64,000 bases of DNA from Limnephilus marmoratus (Eukaryota > Arthropoda > Insecta > Trichoptera > Limnephilidae), in contig OU862920.1 of assembly GCA_917880885.1 (NCBI GenBank), positions 2,480,001-2,544,000 of the forward strand. The letters run 5' to 3'. The translations under genes and the position numbers were made by a program. Below, in pieces: positions 1 through 10,909 of the stretch. The notes under the pieces were generated by a model. That model saw only the letters and a program-made list of their open reading frames with translations. It had not been told where the DNA came from and ran no database searches. Position 1 is the stretch's first letter, and each line of letters starts with the position of its first letter.

Positions 1-677
1 AATGTGATGACGACAGATTGGGAGGGCTTCCAGGAAACGATGCCCTCAGAGGTGTCCTTATAATTTAGCCTCCTGGCTTTTATGGGATTGCCGATATGTT
101 GGGGGGTTGAAAGTGAGGATAGGATTTCTGGAATGGACAGATCGGTCGAGATACCCCTGACCAGGCCCATTCGAGTGACATTGAAAGTTGGGATGTACGC
201 CTTGAATTTAGAATTAGATGAAATAAATATATTTTTGATAAAGTTGTTGGCGGCTGAACCTGACAGGAATTCAACAGAGATTCGGAAGCGACCCTCGGCT
301 TTAACACCTCCAGGTTTAATCGAAAGGTTCTTGTTATTTGAAAGAAATTTACCAAATTCAAGAGGATGGATGGTTTTACCTTGTTCAGTTTTTTGCGCAT
401 ATACAATGTAGGGGCCACGGGAATGAGTAGAGTAAAAGATTGTTGGAGGAGGTTGAGGAAGAGCTGGAGGGGACTGAGAAGACAAAGGCGAATCATGTTT
501 TTTTGGGGAAAGGGGACTAAATTTTCTTTTTTTAATTGAGGTTAGGATGACAGATTCATTGTCTGAAATGTTTGAATGTTCTGAAAAGTCTATTTTATCT
601 GAAATGTCTCCATCTGGAGGGTCAGGAGGGGGATCTGGGGGCTTTGTAAGGGGTACAGGAGGGAAATCCTCCTCCAT
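1..677 (-). CDS. LINE ORF1 (gag-like RNA-binding protein), 3' end beyond window
   Basis: An open frame runs without a stop from an ATG at 677 to the left edge (225 full codons). The first 80 or so residues are acidic and proline-rich and contain a basic KKRK patch. A more ordered part follows, with THSRGPYIVYAQK, PLEFGKFLSNNKNLSI, SGSAANNFIKNIF and VTRMGLVRGISTDLS. That arrangement resembles the ORF1 (gag-like) protein of jockey-like insect LINEs, which coats element RNA before target-primed reverse transcription; zinc knuckles, if present, would lie beyond position 1. The frame is intact, so this may be a young insertion lying in an intron of the ferlin gene in the same orientation. The family is inferred from overall pattern, and clade assignment needs the downstream reverse transcriptase. 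Confidence 0.6.
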   Translation of the reverse strand, partial: MEEDFPPVPLTKPPDPPPDPPDGDISDKIDFSEHSNISDNESVILTSIKKRKFSPLSPKKHDSPLSSQSPPALPQPPPTIFYSTHSRGPYIVYAQKTEQGKTIHPLEFGKFLSNNKNLSIKPGGVKAEGRFRISVEFLSGSAANNFIKNIFISSNSKFKAYIPTFNVTRMGLVRGISTDLSIPEILSSLSTPQHIGNPIKARRLNYKDTSEGIVSWKPSQSVVIT

Positions 678-1270
678 TGTTCAAAAAATTACAGCTTATA
701 TAAAAAGAGACAGAAGTAAAAAAATTATATAAATATCTGAAAATGAGCAGCAAGAAGTGACTCCTGGAAGATCAGGGGGGAGAAGATTCCAACACACTAA
801 ACTTTTTACAGCCAAAACACAATAAAAAGATTGGTTTAAGAATATTTTTTGAAAGAGCAAAACAAAAGAACTGATGACAGCCAAATGTTATTGTTGCGAG
901 TCACACATCATTGTTAAATTCTCGAAACGTCAAAACCAGAATGCTTTCTCTCACAACAAAACAGTTGGTCTAGCGTCATTTTCTTATTCCGTTCTTATTT
1001 GTTGGCTATTCAGTCCCTAGAATTAATGTAAATCTAAAGCAAACGCATTATTGCAGTGTATTGTGCCTGACACTAGTGACGCCACGTTTAATACGTCGAC
1101 GACGTGGGTCACAAAAACCTTGCCCGGCTGGTTGCGGACTGGTGCAGACTGGCGTTGCCGACGAGTTTACAAAATGTAGACAACGTGTCGTTCGTGTACG
1201 AACCTCCGCGTAGATGTTTGACAGTGGTCGCCAAGATATTCGAATTGTCAAGTATCGGATACGAATGTCA
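678..1270 (-). other. Possible 5' leader of the LINE; otherwise unassigned
   Basis: This lies between the LINE ORF1 start and the nearest ferlin exon. The part at 1060-1215 is clearly richer in G+C and CpG than the surroundings, as is common for internal LINE promoters. A 67-codon minus-strand frame (1048-1251) does not continue the C2 domain of the upstream exon and has no convincing splice sites, so I do not call it an exon. The exact 5' boundary of the LINE is not visible. Confidence 0.3.
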
Positions 1271-1290
1271 AAGGTTTTAAATGCGTATTA

Positions 1291-1527
<237 letters not shown>

Positions 1528-1575
1528 CTAAATCACTGGCATCTTTAATAAATTTAATTGATTTGTAGAAAATTA

Positions 1576-1776
<201 letters not shown>

Positions 1777-1849
1777 TCATTTGCTTGGTTATGTCATTTT
1801 CAAACAGCGTGCAAAAAATGAAAGAATGAAATATTGGGAAAAAGCAAAA

Positions 1850-2780
1850 ATTGGATGACTTTCACCGATGTTATGCCCCACTTTATGATCATTGGCCAGA
1901 TTGACGCGATTAACCTTAAAAATATCATTTCTGCAGCTGAAAAATCGAAATTTTTAGTTGAGACATTTAAATCTCTCGTAAGTGACGCATAACACGGTTC
2001 CTATCAACATTTTAGGGCCAAAAACTTAAGCGAGATTTATAATGACGATGAGAAAGAAAAAAGTTAAAAAGTATTTGAATATGGTGTGTTGAACACCATT
2101 ACAAGGATGTGAATGTAATTAAAACATGCTTAATGCAGTGCGTCAGGCTTGGAACATGTAGTTGTTTGTCGCATTCTCGAGAAAATCATGATGTTTATGG
2201 ATAATAAGAATTAATGGAAAAGCGTTAAAAGCATGAAACAAAATAATGAAGTTAGGAGAAAAACATCGATGAGACACGTGTTAGGGGATTGTACACTCAG
2301 GGCGTACCAACAGAGCGATGATAAGAAGAAATAAGAGAAAGTTGGTCTCACACGCACTCTAATACTCTCATGGGGATGTATGGCGAGCGATAGGGTGAAA
2401 TGGGCCAAGCCGTGAGAGTATATTGCGCGTGTCTGGATAGTATTAAAGTCTTCAGACTTATATCGTTGCTCTGGGGTTGTGTTGCACGCATTGCTTTTCT
2501 ATTTTGGATAAGTTGTATTACTAATTTCCATTTAATAACATTGATTTCCAAGGGCAATGAACATTTTGTTATACTTATTGTGCATCTATTTTTTTAAATA
2601 AGTGTTGCAGTAAAATTGAAGAAGACGATAATTAAGCCCTTGCCCGGAAAAATGTTGCCTCTAACAATATTCCAAGATAAATTGAAAACACGAAACCAGA
2701 AATACTCGTATTTAAAACATTTTATAATTGAAATACAATAATAATAATAATAAAAGAATTAATAAAAGAAATACAATAAT
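1850..2780. other. Ferlin intron sequence without recognisable gene
   Basis: AT-rich DNA between ferlin exons f and e. Short frames occur at 2211-2597 on both strands, but they have no start or splice context and no recognisable motif. I see nothing functional here. Confidence 0.4.
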
Positions 2781-2960
2781 AATTCTGGGGAGGTGAGTGC
2801 AATCCCACACATCCTATATAGAGTGTAAGCACATACATAAAACACAAAGAAATTTATAATATGGTAGTAAGAAGAAAAAAAATAAATAAATAAAAAGTAG
2901 TAGACAAGATAAACATACAATTCTTAAGAGTTTTAAATGAAAAATCGTGAAGAAAGACAT
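2733..2960 (+). repeat. LINE 3' tail remnant (candidate)
   Basis: A stretch with GGGGAGGTGAG, then GCAATCCCACAC, ends in A-rich AAATAAATAAATAAAA. The same GGGGAGG / TCCCACAC arrangement recurs in opposite orientation at 57840-57905, again next to a poly-T/A run. I read both as 3' untranslated ends of one LINE family; no coding part is left. Confidence 0.35.
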
Positions 2961-3019
2961 TAAAATACAATATATTACTAGAATTTATGCTGAATTACAG
3001 GATAAATAAATAATGGAAT

Positions 3020-3430
3020 ATAAATTTCACAAGCAACGTTATTCCACAAAATGTTTTTTTACTTTTCGTTCCTTATAGAAATCATCTTGTTCTTCTAACA
3101 TAAATTTATTCATTGATGCATTTGGGCTTGAAAATAAATAAAAAAAACGATATGAATAATTGAAACCATTTGCGTACTAGATATTGTCATGAGATCAACT
3201 TACAACATTATTCCACAAACCTGTTTCAACGACTAACAGGATCGTTTTACCATTTATTCTTATATATTAAACCATGCTACAACGTACTTCCACAAACCAT
3301 CTTTTAAAATACTGCCACAGGCCTAAAATTTTTTAGTCCTTACCTTAAAAGATGCATGTTAATATGCCCAACAATATTCCATGAATAACGCGTTGGTAGT
3401 TTTGTTGGATGCAACATTATTCCGGGAAAA
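3020..3430. repeat. Irregularly spaced ATTCCACAAA-type repeat
   Basis: A short motif close to CAACATTATTCCACAAA recurs near 3035, 3205, 3275, 3372 and 3410, with a weaker copy near 2660. Spacing is irregular, so it may be a decayed tandem array rather than a regulatory cluster. Confidence 0.3.
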
Positions 3431-3439
3431 AGGCTCAAT

Positions 3440-4330
3440 TATTTTGAAGGTTTAATATGGAAACAATCTGTAGAAAAAGGTGCGGGTGTGTAATACGGCA
3501 ACGATCGACTGAAGACGATTTAATAATTCTGCAATGTTTTTTTTGGATTCTCTAATGATGTGGTAAGAACGTATCGACCGCATAAATCATATAATATGTC
3601 AGTTCTGTTGTTGTGAGTCGTTTCAAATGTCAAATGAGAATGATAAGCGCTGTTTTGTAATGTGAATCATACTCGTATATTACATATGTAGAACTTTCAG
3701 TGCTGCAGAATTTTGTTTTACGTTTGTAATATTATATTGTTTTTGTATAAAATCTTATTCAATTAATCAATGCATTTTGGAAGTTGTGTTACAATATATG
3801 GGAATATTATCAAAATTGAAATATTTCCCAACGGGATTTTTGGATCTATAGGCGTTGGGAATTTGGACCCCTTTGATTAAGTTATAAGATTTTCTTCTTC
3901 AACAGACCGTATTATGAAAAAGTAAAAATCACGTGTTACGAGTAAAACGTAAACATTTTAAACCACACGTTTTGAAATATCCCCCAAAAAAATTGGAACA
4001 AATATATCTTCATCAATCATAGTTATGATATTTGTAATAGTTTATACCGATTTTGTATTTTCAAATTAAATATTTTTTTTAGTTTTAAATAATTATTTTA
4101 AAGTCATCCACTACATACCGAATCAAATTAGCCTTGAAAATCCTCCACAACACAGGTGATCTCTTAGCGTAGAGGACAACATACAATACAGCCTCTTGTA
4201 ATAATAAACACATTGTTTTTAATTGAATAAATATTTTTTCCCAATTCTTAAGACATTTACTTTACATTAATTATAAACAAGATACCAACATTTTCGTATA
4301 CTGTAAATTTTTGGTAAATTGATTTCTGTT
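3440..4330. other. Ferlin intron sequence, nothing recognised
   Basis: AT-rich intronic DNA with homopolymer runs and no frame of note. I see no gene, RNA or element boundary. Confidence 0.4.
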
Positions 4331-4334
4331 TCAC

Positions 4335-4745
4335 CCGGTCGCGTATTTCCAAAACCTACACCGGTTCAGTCGCGGCAGCCACAATTTACATTCTAAATAC
4401 ACCTCGATATTGCTTATTTTTTATCACTTTGCAAAAACAAAAATTGTTCTAAAATCTAGACAAAATAATCGTTCCAAAATGTGTATTAGAAATTAATAAT
4501 TTTATTTACAAATATTTCAATTTTGATATTATTCCAATATTTGCAAATTCACCTCTAGACGGGTTATTTTTTATTACTTTGCAAAAACCAAAATGGTTCT
4601 AAAATCTAGATAAAATAATCGTTACAATGTGTGTATTAGAAATTAATAATTTTATTTTTAAATATTTCTATTTTGATATTGAAAATGTAAATTGTCGCTA
4701 CCACGACTGAACCGGTGTAGGTTTTGGAAATACACCGCCCGGTCA
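4335..4745. mobile_element. MITE with ~60-bp inverted ends and an internal direct duplication
   Basis: The left end (about 4335-4397) and the reverse complement of the right end (about 4683-4745) share ATTTCCAAAACCTACACCGG and the following bases, with few mismatches. Between them a block of about 120 bp beginning ATTTTTTAT.ACTTTGCAAAAAC is present twice in direct orientation (about 4415-4540 and 4563-4680). No coding capacity is present. A foldback-type non-autonomous DNA element is the simplest reading; no clear target duplication was found. Confidence 0.6.
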
Positions 4746-4800
4746 CTTCAATAAGTATTTTCACATTACAGAGCATGGTCATGGAGCTGTTTTGATTATG

Positions 4801-4845
4801 TGATGGCGCGGGGGGAAGGGGGGGGGGGGAGGGGGGAGGGGAGTC
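4801..4845. repeat. G-rich tract with G-quadruplex potential
   Basis: Several runs of 4 to 13 G are separated by single A residues. It could form a G-quadruplex on the plus strand. It is also a place where assembly length errors are likely. Confidence 0.5.
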
Positions 4846-5020
4846 CTCCTAATTAAAATAATTAGTGCCGGGGATGAGGCACCTTCACACAACATTCAGT
4901 TAACTAAACACTGCCAAGAAAATCTCTACCGTTAGAAATTGAAACGGCACAAAGAATTTAGACACTTTCAACCACGTTCACAACAACAGCAACTTTACTG
5001 TTTCCACGATTATTTCATAT

Positions 5021-5093
5021 TATTGGTGTCGCTACATGACATAATTATTGGTGTTGCCACATGACATCATTTTGGTGTTGCCACAAGACATCT
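5021..5093 (+). repeat. Three-unit 25-bp tandem repeat
   Basis: Three adjacent units of about 25 bp share the core TTGGTGTTGCCACATGACAT; the first has GTCGCTAC in place of GTTGCCAC and the third has AAGACA in place of ATGACA. It lies about 60 bp downstream of ferlin exon e in gene orientation, inside the intron. Confidence 0.7.
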
Positions 5094-5155
5094 TTATAGA
5101 GATTATCTTGGCGTGTGTTTGCTGGTGAAATGTTAGTGAAAAGAGCCCCTATTAC

Positions 5156-5240
5156 CTGGCTGTGCCCAAACCGTGGCCACATCCATTTTAAAGCTGCCCA
5201 AATTTTTGTTTGGCCTGAAAACGTTCCTCGCCTGCAGGAC
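5156..5240 (-). CDS. Otof: Otoferlin-like ferlin, exon e (middle of second C2 domain)
   Basis: This short 85-nt exon has the acceptor GTGTCACAG (CAG at 5241-5243) and donor GTAATA at 5150-5155. In phase 0 it reads VLQARNVFRPNKNLGSFK followed by MDVATVWAQP and one leftover base, which with exon f restores a GAT codon. Its reading frame has a stop-bounded length too short for ordinary ORF calling; it is supported by splice sites, exact phase fit to both neighbours, and the strongly conserved GSFKMDV core of otoferlin C2B. Of the internal CAG sites, only this one keeps the frame. Confidence 0.88.
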
Positions 5241-5556
5241 CTGTGACACCCACACTCGTTAGGGACACACTCAAACATAAAGGATTTCTTCTTCAGACAC
5301 AGCAAACTCATTTTGTGTCACCATTTTAAATAAAAATAATCAACACCTAGTTTTATCTACTTTTATTGTTCAAATACAATCGTTGGCGTTCCTCAAAAGA
5401 TTCCCAGTATTATTTCTTGTATAATAAAAAGCAGGTTCAATATTAGAATGGAGATTATACTCACTGTATCTTTTATTCCCACTCTTCGATAATCCGATAA
5501 TCCCTAATCACGCCTCCACCCTTACGTCAACACTTAGTAATATATTATGTACAGTC

Positions 5557-5824
5557 CATGGGCGTAGCCAAGTTTTTAGTATAGGTTGGGGCAAAAAATA
5601 AAAATCTAGAGCAGGTACCGGAAAAAAGTAGGCTTCTATAACATATGCTTTAGGCTCTATGAAAAAAAAAAAATTTCAACGGAAGAAGGAAAAACCATCC
5701 TATAAAGTGCAGTAAATTTGAAAACGCGACTCGGTCGACAATCCCAGAGTCCCAGAGGTCCTGCATCGGTCAGTCAGGATGGGACAAACGCCCCACTTTG
5801 CCCCACCGTGCCTACGTCCATTTG
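5557..5824. mobile_element. Candidate MITE with GGRCGTAG ends
   Basis: The left end CATGGGCGTAGCCAAG and the reverse complement of the right end CAAATGGACGTAGGCAC share GGRCGTAG and CA termini. A similar CAGTC-like string flanks both sides (5552-5556 and near 5827). The ends are too diverged for a firm assignment; a hAT-type element is possible. Confidence 0.35.
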
Positions 5825-5864
5825 TCCAGTCATTGTTTTGTAATGTCAAGTTAGTATATATACT

Positions 5865-5894
5865 CTGAGGAAGGAACGGTTGTTCCTAAACCGG
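5865..5894 (+). ncRNA. Hammerhead-ribozyme-like core (degenerate), Penelope-type
   Basis: The order is CTGAGGA (5865-5871), a hairpin GGAAC-GGTT-GTTCC, then TAAACCGGTC. A functional hammerhead needs CUGANGA, stem II, GAAA, a short stem III and a UH cleavage site. Here G of GAAA is T, so activity is unlikely, but the ACCGGTC that follows equals the one at 25922-25930, which suggests a decayed relative of that Penelope-linked motif. Confidence 0.45.
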
Positions 5895-5899
5895 TCGTC

Positions 5900-6690
5900 G
5901 TTTTAAAAAAAATTGTTGTTCAAACAAAGTAGTATTGTTTCATTTATATACAAATATAGACTTAAAGATATAGTGGAAGGCGTAATTTAAAATGGGAACA
6001 AATTTAACAAAGGGTTATTAAAAAAGATTTTCAGATTTTGTATAATTTTTGAATTCCTCTTTACAGACACTCTTAAATTCCAAAATTTCAAGTTTATCTA
6101 AATGGATGGACGTTAAATATGTGTCCTTTTTATTTATCACCCTTCTACCCCCCCCCCCCCTCTCTGGCCCCTCCTCCTGAACCTTCTCCCACTATATATT
6201 AAATATTAAGTAAATCCTTAAGAAATGAACATTGCTTAAGAAATAAGTCGATCATCTCCCCTACTGCAGCCATGTCTCCCCCTTGCAAATAATTATTAAC
6301 CAAAAAAAAAACACCTAAATACCATTTTATTCTACAAACATAATTTTTAATTATAACTTCATGATGAAAGAGAAAGGGGCCTTTTTGGCCCGGAGCTCTG
6401 TATGCCAGTATATCAAAAGTCAAAAGTCAAGTCGATCATATTTAAACCATAAATGTAGTTTAAAACTAGGTATCGACTATTCTAAATTAATAAAGAATAA
6501 TAATTCAGTGGGGCCGTTCTTTGACATACTTAAATCTCGCAATAATATGACGAGCTCGTTTTGCACTCGTCTATCAAACATTACGAGAAAGTTTTGAAAT
6601 TAAGATGTCTGTTATATGTGTACAAAAAAAACCTAAATCTAATATGATTGTGTAATGTGTCACACTTTATGAAAACTCTTAGGCATGCCA
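5900..6690. other. Intronic DNA, no gene recognised
   Basis: AT-rich sequence with a C-run near 6149-6160. Frames at 6199-6597 overlap on opposite strands and carry no motif. Confidence 0.4.
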
Positions 6691-7085
6691 TATACCTTCA
6701 AGTGTATTTGTGCCGCAGACTTGCGCAAGTATACTTGACCACACATCTTCAAGTGTATTCGTGCCGCAAACTTGCGCAAGAATACTCTTGATCGGCCTTG
6801 TGACCACACCTTCAAGTGTATTTGTGCCGCAGACTTGCGCACCCTTACTTGATCGGCCTGGTAACCACATACCCTCAATATATTTGTGCCGCAGACTTGA
6901 GCAAATATACTTGACCACACACCACCAAGGGTATTTGTGCCGCATACTTGCGCAAGAATACTCTTGATCGGTCTTGTGACCACACCTTCAAATATATTTG
7001 TGCCGCAGACTTGCGCAAGTGTAGTTGATCGACGTTGTGTCTTGTGACCACACCTTGAAGTGTATTTGTGCTGCAGACTTGCGAA
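6691..7085 (+). repeat. Minisatellite, seven units of about 49-67 bp
   Basis: Seven units share the core GTATTTGTGCCGCAGACTTG, starting near 6691, 6746, 6809, 6872, 6921, 6984 and 7051; most are linked by TTGATCGGCCTTGTGACCAC. Unit spacing is mostly 63 bp. The repeat opens long frames on both strands, but these are repeat translations with Cys/Thr-rich periodicity and no start or splice context, so I do not call a protein. It lies in the intron between ferlin exons d and e. Confidence 0.85.
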
Positions 7086-7109
7086 CATTTACACACCTTC
7101 AAGTACAAT

Positions 7110-8560
7110 TGATTGTACCATCAATTTTATTGATGGTGTCCACCGATGACGATTTGGTATCATTGGATTATCAAAAAAGCCAGAACGGTAGAAAACAACA
7201 TACTGTTTGGTGTAAAATCTGGTCGAAAAGAGATAGTTATATTCACATGCACATTTAATCTGTGAATTGAAATTCGCTCCGAAAGACTGCCGCAATTATT
7301 TGCGTTAGAACAAATAATGTTATTTGGAGCTTCTGTCGCTAGTAAAAATCTTTGGTCGCCTTTTAAAAATTAATTGACATTCAAATCAAATATGCTTTTG
7401 CAAACGCTGTTTGTGCAAGTACACAGGACGAATATTGTACCTTTGACGACGCGTGTTCAAATCAAACTTGCGCAATGTTCGTCACGCTCATGTAGATATA
7501 CGGCTGGCCTTAGATGAAAGAAATATTTCCCCAATGCGCATCTAACCATGGGGACTACGAGTATATTTCAGCATTTTTACAATTTGTATGTATAGGTCTG
7601 AAAATAGTGTTTTTGTTATTGTTACACCGGTATCAAGGTTTACATAATATAACAGATTGAAACCTTAATTTTGGTCGTCATTTCTATGGAAAGTTATTTC
7701 AAAGGAATAAGTTGTGAAGAAACAAGGGACTTAACATTTTTGTTAAGTTCTGCTCTTAAAGTAATTTCTCTCCATTTGGTGACCCTTGAGATTTAAAAAC
7801 TGAAGTTCTCCATTTATACTACAGCTTAAAAACATAAGTTTTTTTCGATGTATTCTACTACATCGTTTTTCATTTAATGATTATTATTTGTTGGAGTTAT
7901 TTTTCCTTTCAAATGCTGGAGCTCGAAGTTAGTGTTCTTATGTTTCTCTAGCCTTTGTGTATATTTGTACACTTCATAATCACGAGTTTTTTTTAACAAT
8001 AAATATTATGTTTTTAGATTTTCACCGACCAAATGTATGATCATTATTTATTTTTGGGGTAATACACCGTGTTGCGCTACCTAATTTGCTAAGGTGTATT
8101 GTAACGTAGGGTAAAGTCGAATAATGCAATTTCACGTAAAATTAATAAATTATAAAATTACTATGTTTTGTATACAGCTTTTTATAAAGTGAATACCATT
8201 CGATATGGAATGTATTAGGTGAGCTTGAAGTTAAGTTAAGTTAAGTGGGATGATAAATACGATCTCTGCACTCGGCCCAGCAACTTTATAGTTTCACTGC
8301 CCGCCATATCTTGATATCAAGATATATTGGGGGACCGCGGCAAATCTTAATAAAACAATTGAAACTCCTCTCAGGGATGAGGGAAAGATTTTCCATTGTA
8401 ATGTTAGAGTTAAAACTGGGTAGTTTATCAAATAAAAAAAAGGTTTCGTCAGAAACAAAATAATATTAGTATATTGTCATACAATATCTTTATACAAATG
8501 ACAACGAAATATTGCATTTAGAGTGTAAACTTAACTTACCCCAAAACAGACCGTATACGC
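7110..8560. other. Intronic DNA, nothing recognised
   Basis: AT-rich stretch. A short TTAAG-type repeat near 8228-8247 is too short to be telomeric. No gene or element end is seen. Confidence 0.4.
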
Positions 8561-8579
8561 TGAAGCTATCTAACTAACT

Positions 8580-8830
8580 ATCCGACTGAAGTATGCCGAA
8601 GATGGTGGTCCACGGAGGGGGTTCCAAGGTATCCCAGGTATTCCAAGGTATTCCATCTACAAGGAAGGTGCAGGTAACACGATCAGGCCCGCGCCAGGAT
8701 GAAAACCGATCCCGGGCTTCCAATCCTCCGATGATGTGGTGATGGCCCAGACAGCCTCCGCACGAGGAAAGTTCAGGCTCCCAGATAATGTGGCAGGATC
8801 GATGGGAAACAAGTGTGGAACTTGCCCCAA
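8580..8830. other. GC-rich block of unknown origin
   Basis: A block with clearly higher G+C than its flanks, containing a degenerate GGTATCCCAGGTATTCCAAG tandem near 8625-8655. Both strands have short frames that look like decayed coding sequence, perhaps of a LINE, but no motif allows assignment. Confidence 0.25.
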
Positions 8831-8859
8831 ATAATAATATAGGCAGATGAAAATCATCG

Positions 8860-9300
8860 TATTAAAGATTATGACAAAACAACGGTCGCCCGGCGAGTGA
8901 GGATTGCAAAATCACCATTCGATTCGGTTTTTAATACGCGTGAGCTATGCCATCTAGCGACCGAATAACATAATAGCACGGGTTTATAATTCCGATTTAT
9001 TGCGAGGATAATTCTTTAATCCCGATTTCCAAGGTTGGAAATAAATACCGGTCAAATTAACGATATTTTCGTTCACTTTACTTTAAGTTTTTATAAACAT
9101 GGCAGGTGTCAGACCTTCGGCAGTACCTATCACATACCTCCGAGGTACCGCCGGGAAGAGAAGCCAAAAAACTATTTCTTCACTACCCACCTTCCTGTGC
9201 CCGGTCTACGGTTGTTCATAAATCAACCAGAGAAAATAAACAATTAATAATAAACACGTTACGTGCATGAAATTGTTAGAAAATATAAAAGCACCGGTTT
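8860..9300. other. Unassigned intronic DNA
   Basis: Contains a 70-codon plus-strand frame (9035-9247) with no recognisable domain. I treat it as non-coding. Confidence 0.3.
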
Positions 9301-9311
9301 ATTTTCATATC

Positions 9312-9425
9312 ACCTTCTTTAGCCAATATTTCGGACAGCGTTGCAGAGTTCATCATAATATCACAGCACACATCTGCCCTGATGATGGACACTGCAACGC
9401 TGACCGAAATTTCGGCTAAAGGAGG
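9312..9425 (+). ncRNA. Inverted pair of decayed hammerhead-like motifs
   Basis: On the plus strand CTGATGA (9379-9385) is followed by GGACA-loop-TGACC and GAAA (9406-9409), then TTTCGGC. Upstream, 9312-9346 carries the reverse complement of the same module (TTTCGGACAGCGTTGCAG). The two halves form a hairpin. Stem II has one mismatch and stem III is degenerate. A closely similar sequence with an intact stem II lies at 10766-10815. This arrangement is typical of terminal regions of Penelope-like elements. Confidence 0.45.
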
Positions 9426-9591
9426 GGTTAGCACAACCCGTCATAACACCTCAAAAAAAAATAATGATTATAAATATTCACATAATATGATACCCAGGGA
9501 AATGGATTTAAAAAAATCTTTTGATTCAACTTGCAACCCGATGACAATTAATGAACTAAGAACCTTCTGGAGTTTTAGTAGTGTGTTGACC

Positions 9592-9610
9592 GGGGGGGGG
9601 GGGGGGGGGG
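9592..9610. repeat. Homopolymer of 19 G
   Basis: An uninterrupted run of 19 G on the plus strand, flanked by ACC and TCG. Such runs are unstable and the length may be a sequencing estimate. Confidence 0.8.
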
Positions 9611-9619
9611 TCGTCAAGT

Positions 9620-10690
9620 AATTTCTACCGGGCTTTGGATGATAAAAAAAGTGCGGACCAGGAAAAACGAAAAAAGATCTGAAACACATCACGTTTTCGT
9701 TTCTCCTATTAAGACTTAAAATTAGTTTATAATATTTATTTTGCTGTTAAAAATTGTTTTTAACATAATACACTTTTATACCCTTCATTAATGCAAGAAA
9801 TTACATTTCTTATCTTGAGCCAGTTGACTCGAAAAAAGTATTTTTCGGTTAAACGGAAGGAAACCATTTAAAATGGATGTCACAGTAAAGAAAAAAAAGC
9901 GCTGCAGGCTAAAAAACTTCAACCCCCAAGGTCAAACCAATAACGTTATCAATTTTTGTTAATCTGAAATTTCAAGTATAAAAATTCTTGAATTGTGTTT
10001 TGCGCGGTTACTATGCTGAAACAAAAAAAAATCTGGACCGCCAAAAGTATGTTTCATTGCAGCCTTACCAATAAACCCGGTGAAACAATTATTCCGTTGA
10101 TAAAAACGTTACCAACAGAAAAAAAATAGAAACTGACATAAATTGTTTATAAAGCCGAAGAGGGTTGTTTGTCGGTTGTGTAAAAATCATATTTCTCATC
10201 GAGTTTCGGAATATTTCCAGGGTATTTTTAATCTGCTAAATATTTTTTTTACTGTTTGAAGGTGTCGTAAAAACCAATATCATTTTATAATCAGATAAAA
10301 TATAACGTTTGAAATTTTGTTTTTAAATATTATTCTGTATTATTAAATGAATTAGAATATTTTAATAACAAACATGAACTTTTTTTAATAAAAAAAGATA
10401 CAGTTTTCTTCATACGTCAAAACATTGTTGAAAATTTAATATTTTGAATTCACTTATACTTTATACTTATTAGGGAATCTTAGAAAATTATCACTTTCCT
10501 TATTAACTCATGTATAAATTTAAAAAAATACATACTAATAATTCCAATAGGATAACAAATAAAATTATTTGCGCAGTATGAAATATACATTTACCTACTT
10601 GTGCAGAAGACATTTGTGTTATTACGAATACCACTTTCATACAATTCTTATTAAAATAACGCGTTAACAGTCAAATTTCAGTTGTCTGCT
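9620..10690. other. Intronic DNA, nothing recognised
   Basis: AT-rich sequence between two hammerhead-like modules. It could be remains of the element that carried them, but no coding motif is visible. Confidence 0.35.
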
Positions 10691-10762
10691 GAAATTGCCA
10701 GCTCTTTCGGAATACAGTAAAATACATTTTTTATTAGTAAGTAACATCACCCCTAACTATTA

Positions 10763-10815
10763 CACATCTGCCCTGATGATGGACACTGCAACGCTGTCCG
10801 AAACGTTGGCTAAAG
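10763..10815 (+). ncRNA. Hammerhead-ribozyme-like motif
   Basis: CTGATGA (10773-10779), a perfect five-pair stem II (GGACA / TGTCC) with a 9-nt loop, GAAA at 10800-10803, then CGTT. A type I fold is possible: stem III ACGT (palindromic, as in dimer-forming short-stem hammerheads), cleavage after GTT, and stem I formed by GCC before CTGATGA and GGC after the site. Hammerheads of this minimal form are known from Penelope-like elements. The fold is deduced by eye, and GUU is a weaker cleavage triplet than GUC. Confidence 0.5.
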
Positions 10816-10909
10816 AAGGAGGTAGCGCAACACGGCATAATACCCCAAAAACTAATAACAAAATAATTTTTGGCCGTGAAAATCTAAAATCGTATCTGAC
10901 GGGTTAAGT

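Noticed and set aside
1048..1251. Possible further ferlin exon
   Set aside because: None of its frames continues the C2C domain, and acceptor and donor in the needed phases are lacking.
6691..7085. Possible CRISPR-like array
   Set aside because: Units run together without unique spacers of constant length, and the host DNA is clearly eukaryotic.
6660..7108. Long minus-strand frame of 142 codons with Cys/Thr periodicity
   Set aside because: It is a translation of the 63-bp minisatellite; the period is not conserved at codon level and no start or splice context exists.
8225..8250. Telomere-like TTAAG repeats
   Set aside because: Only about four units and not the TTAGG insect telomere sequence.
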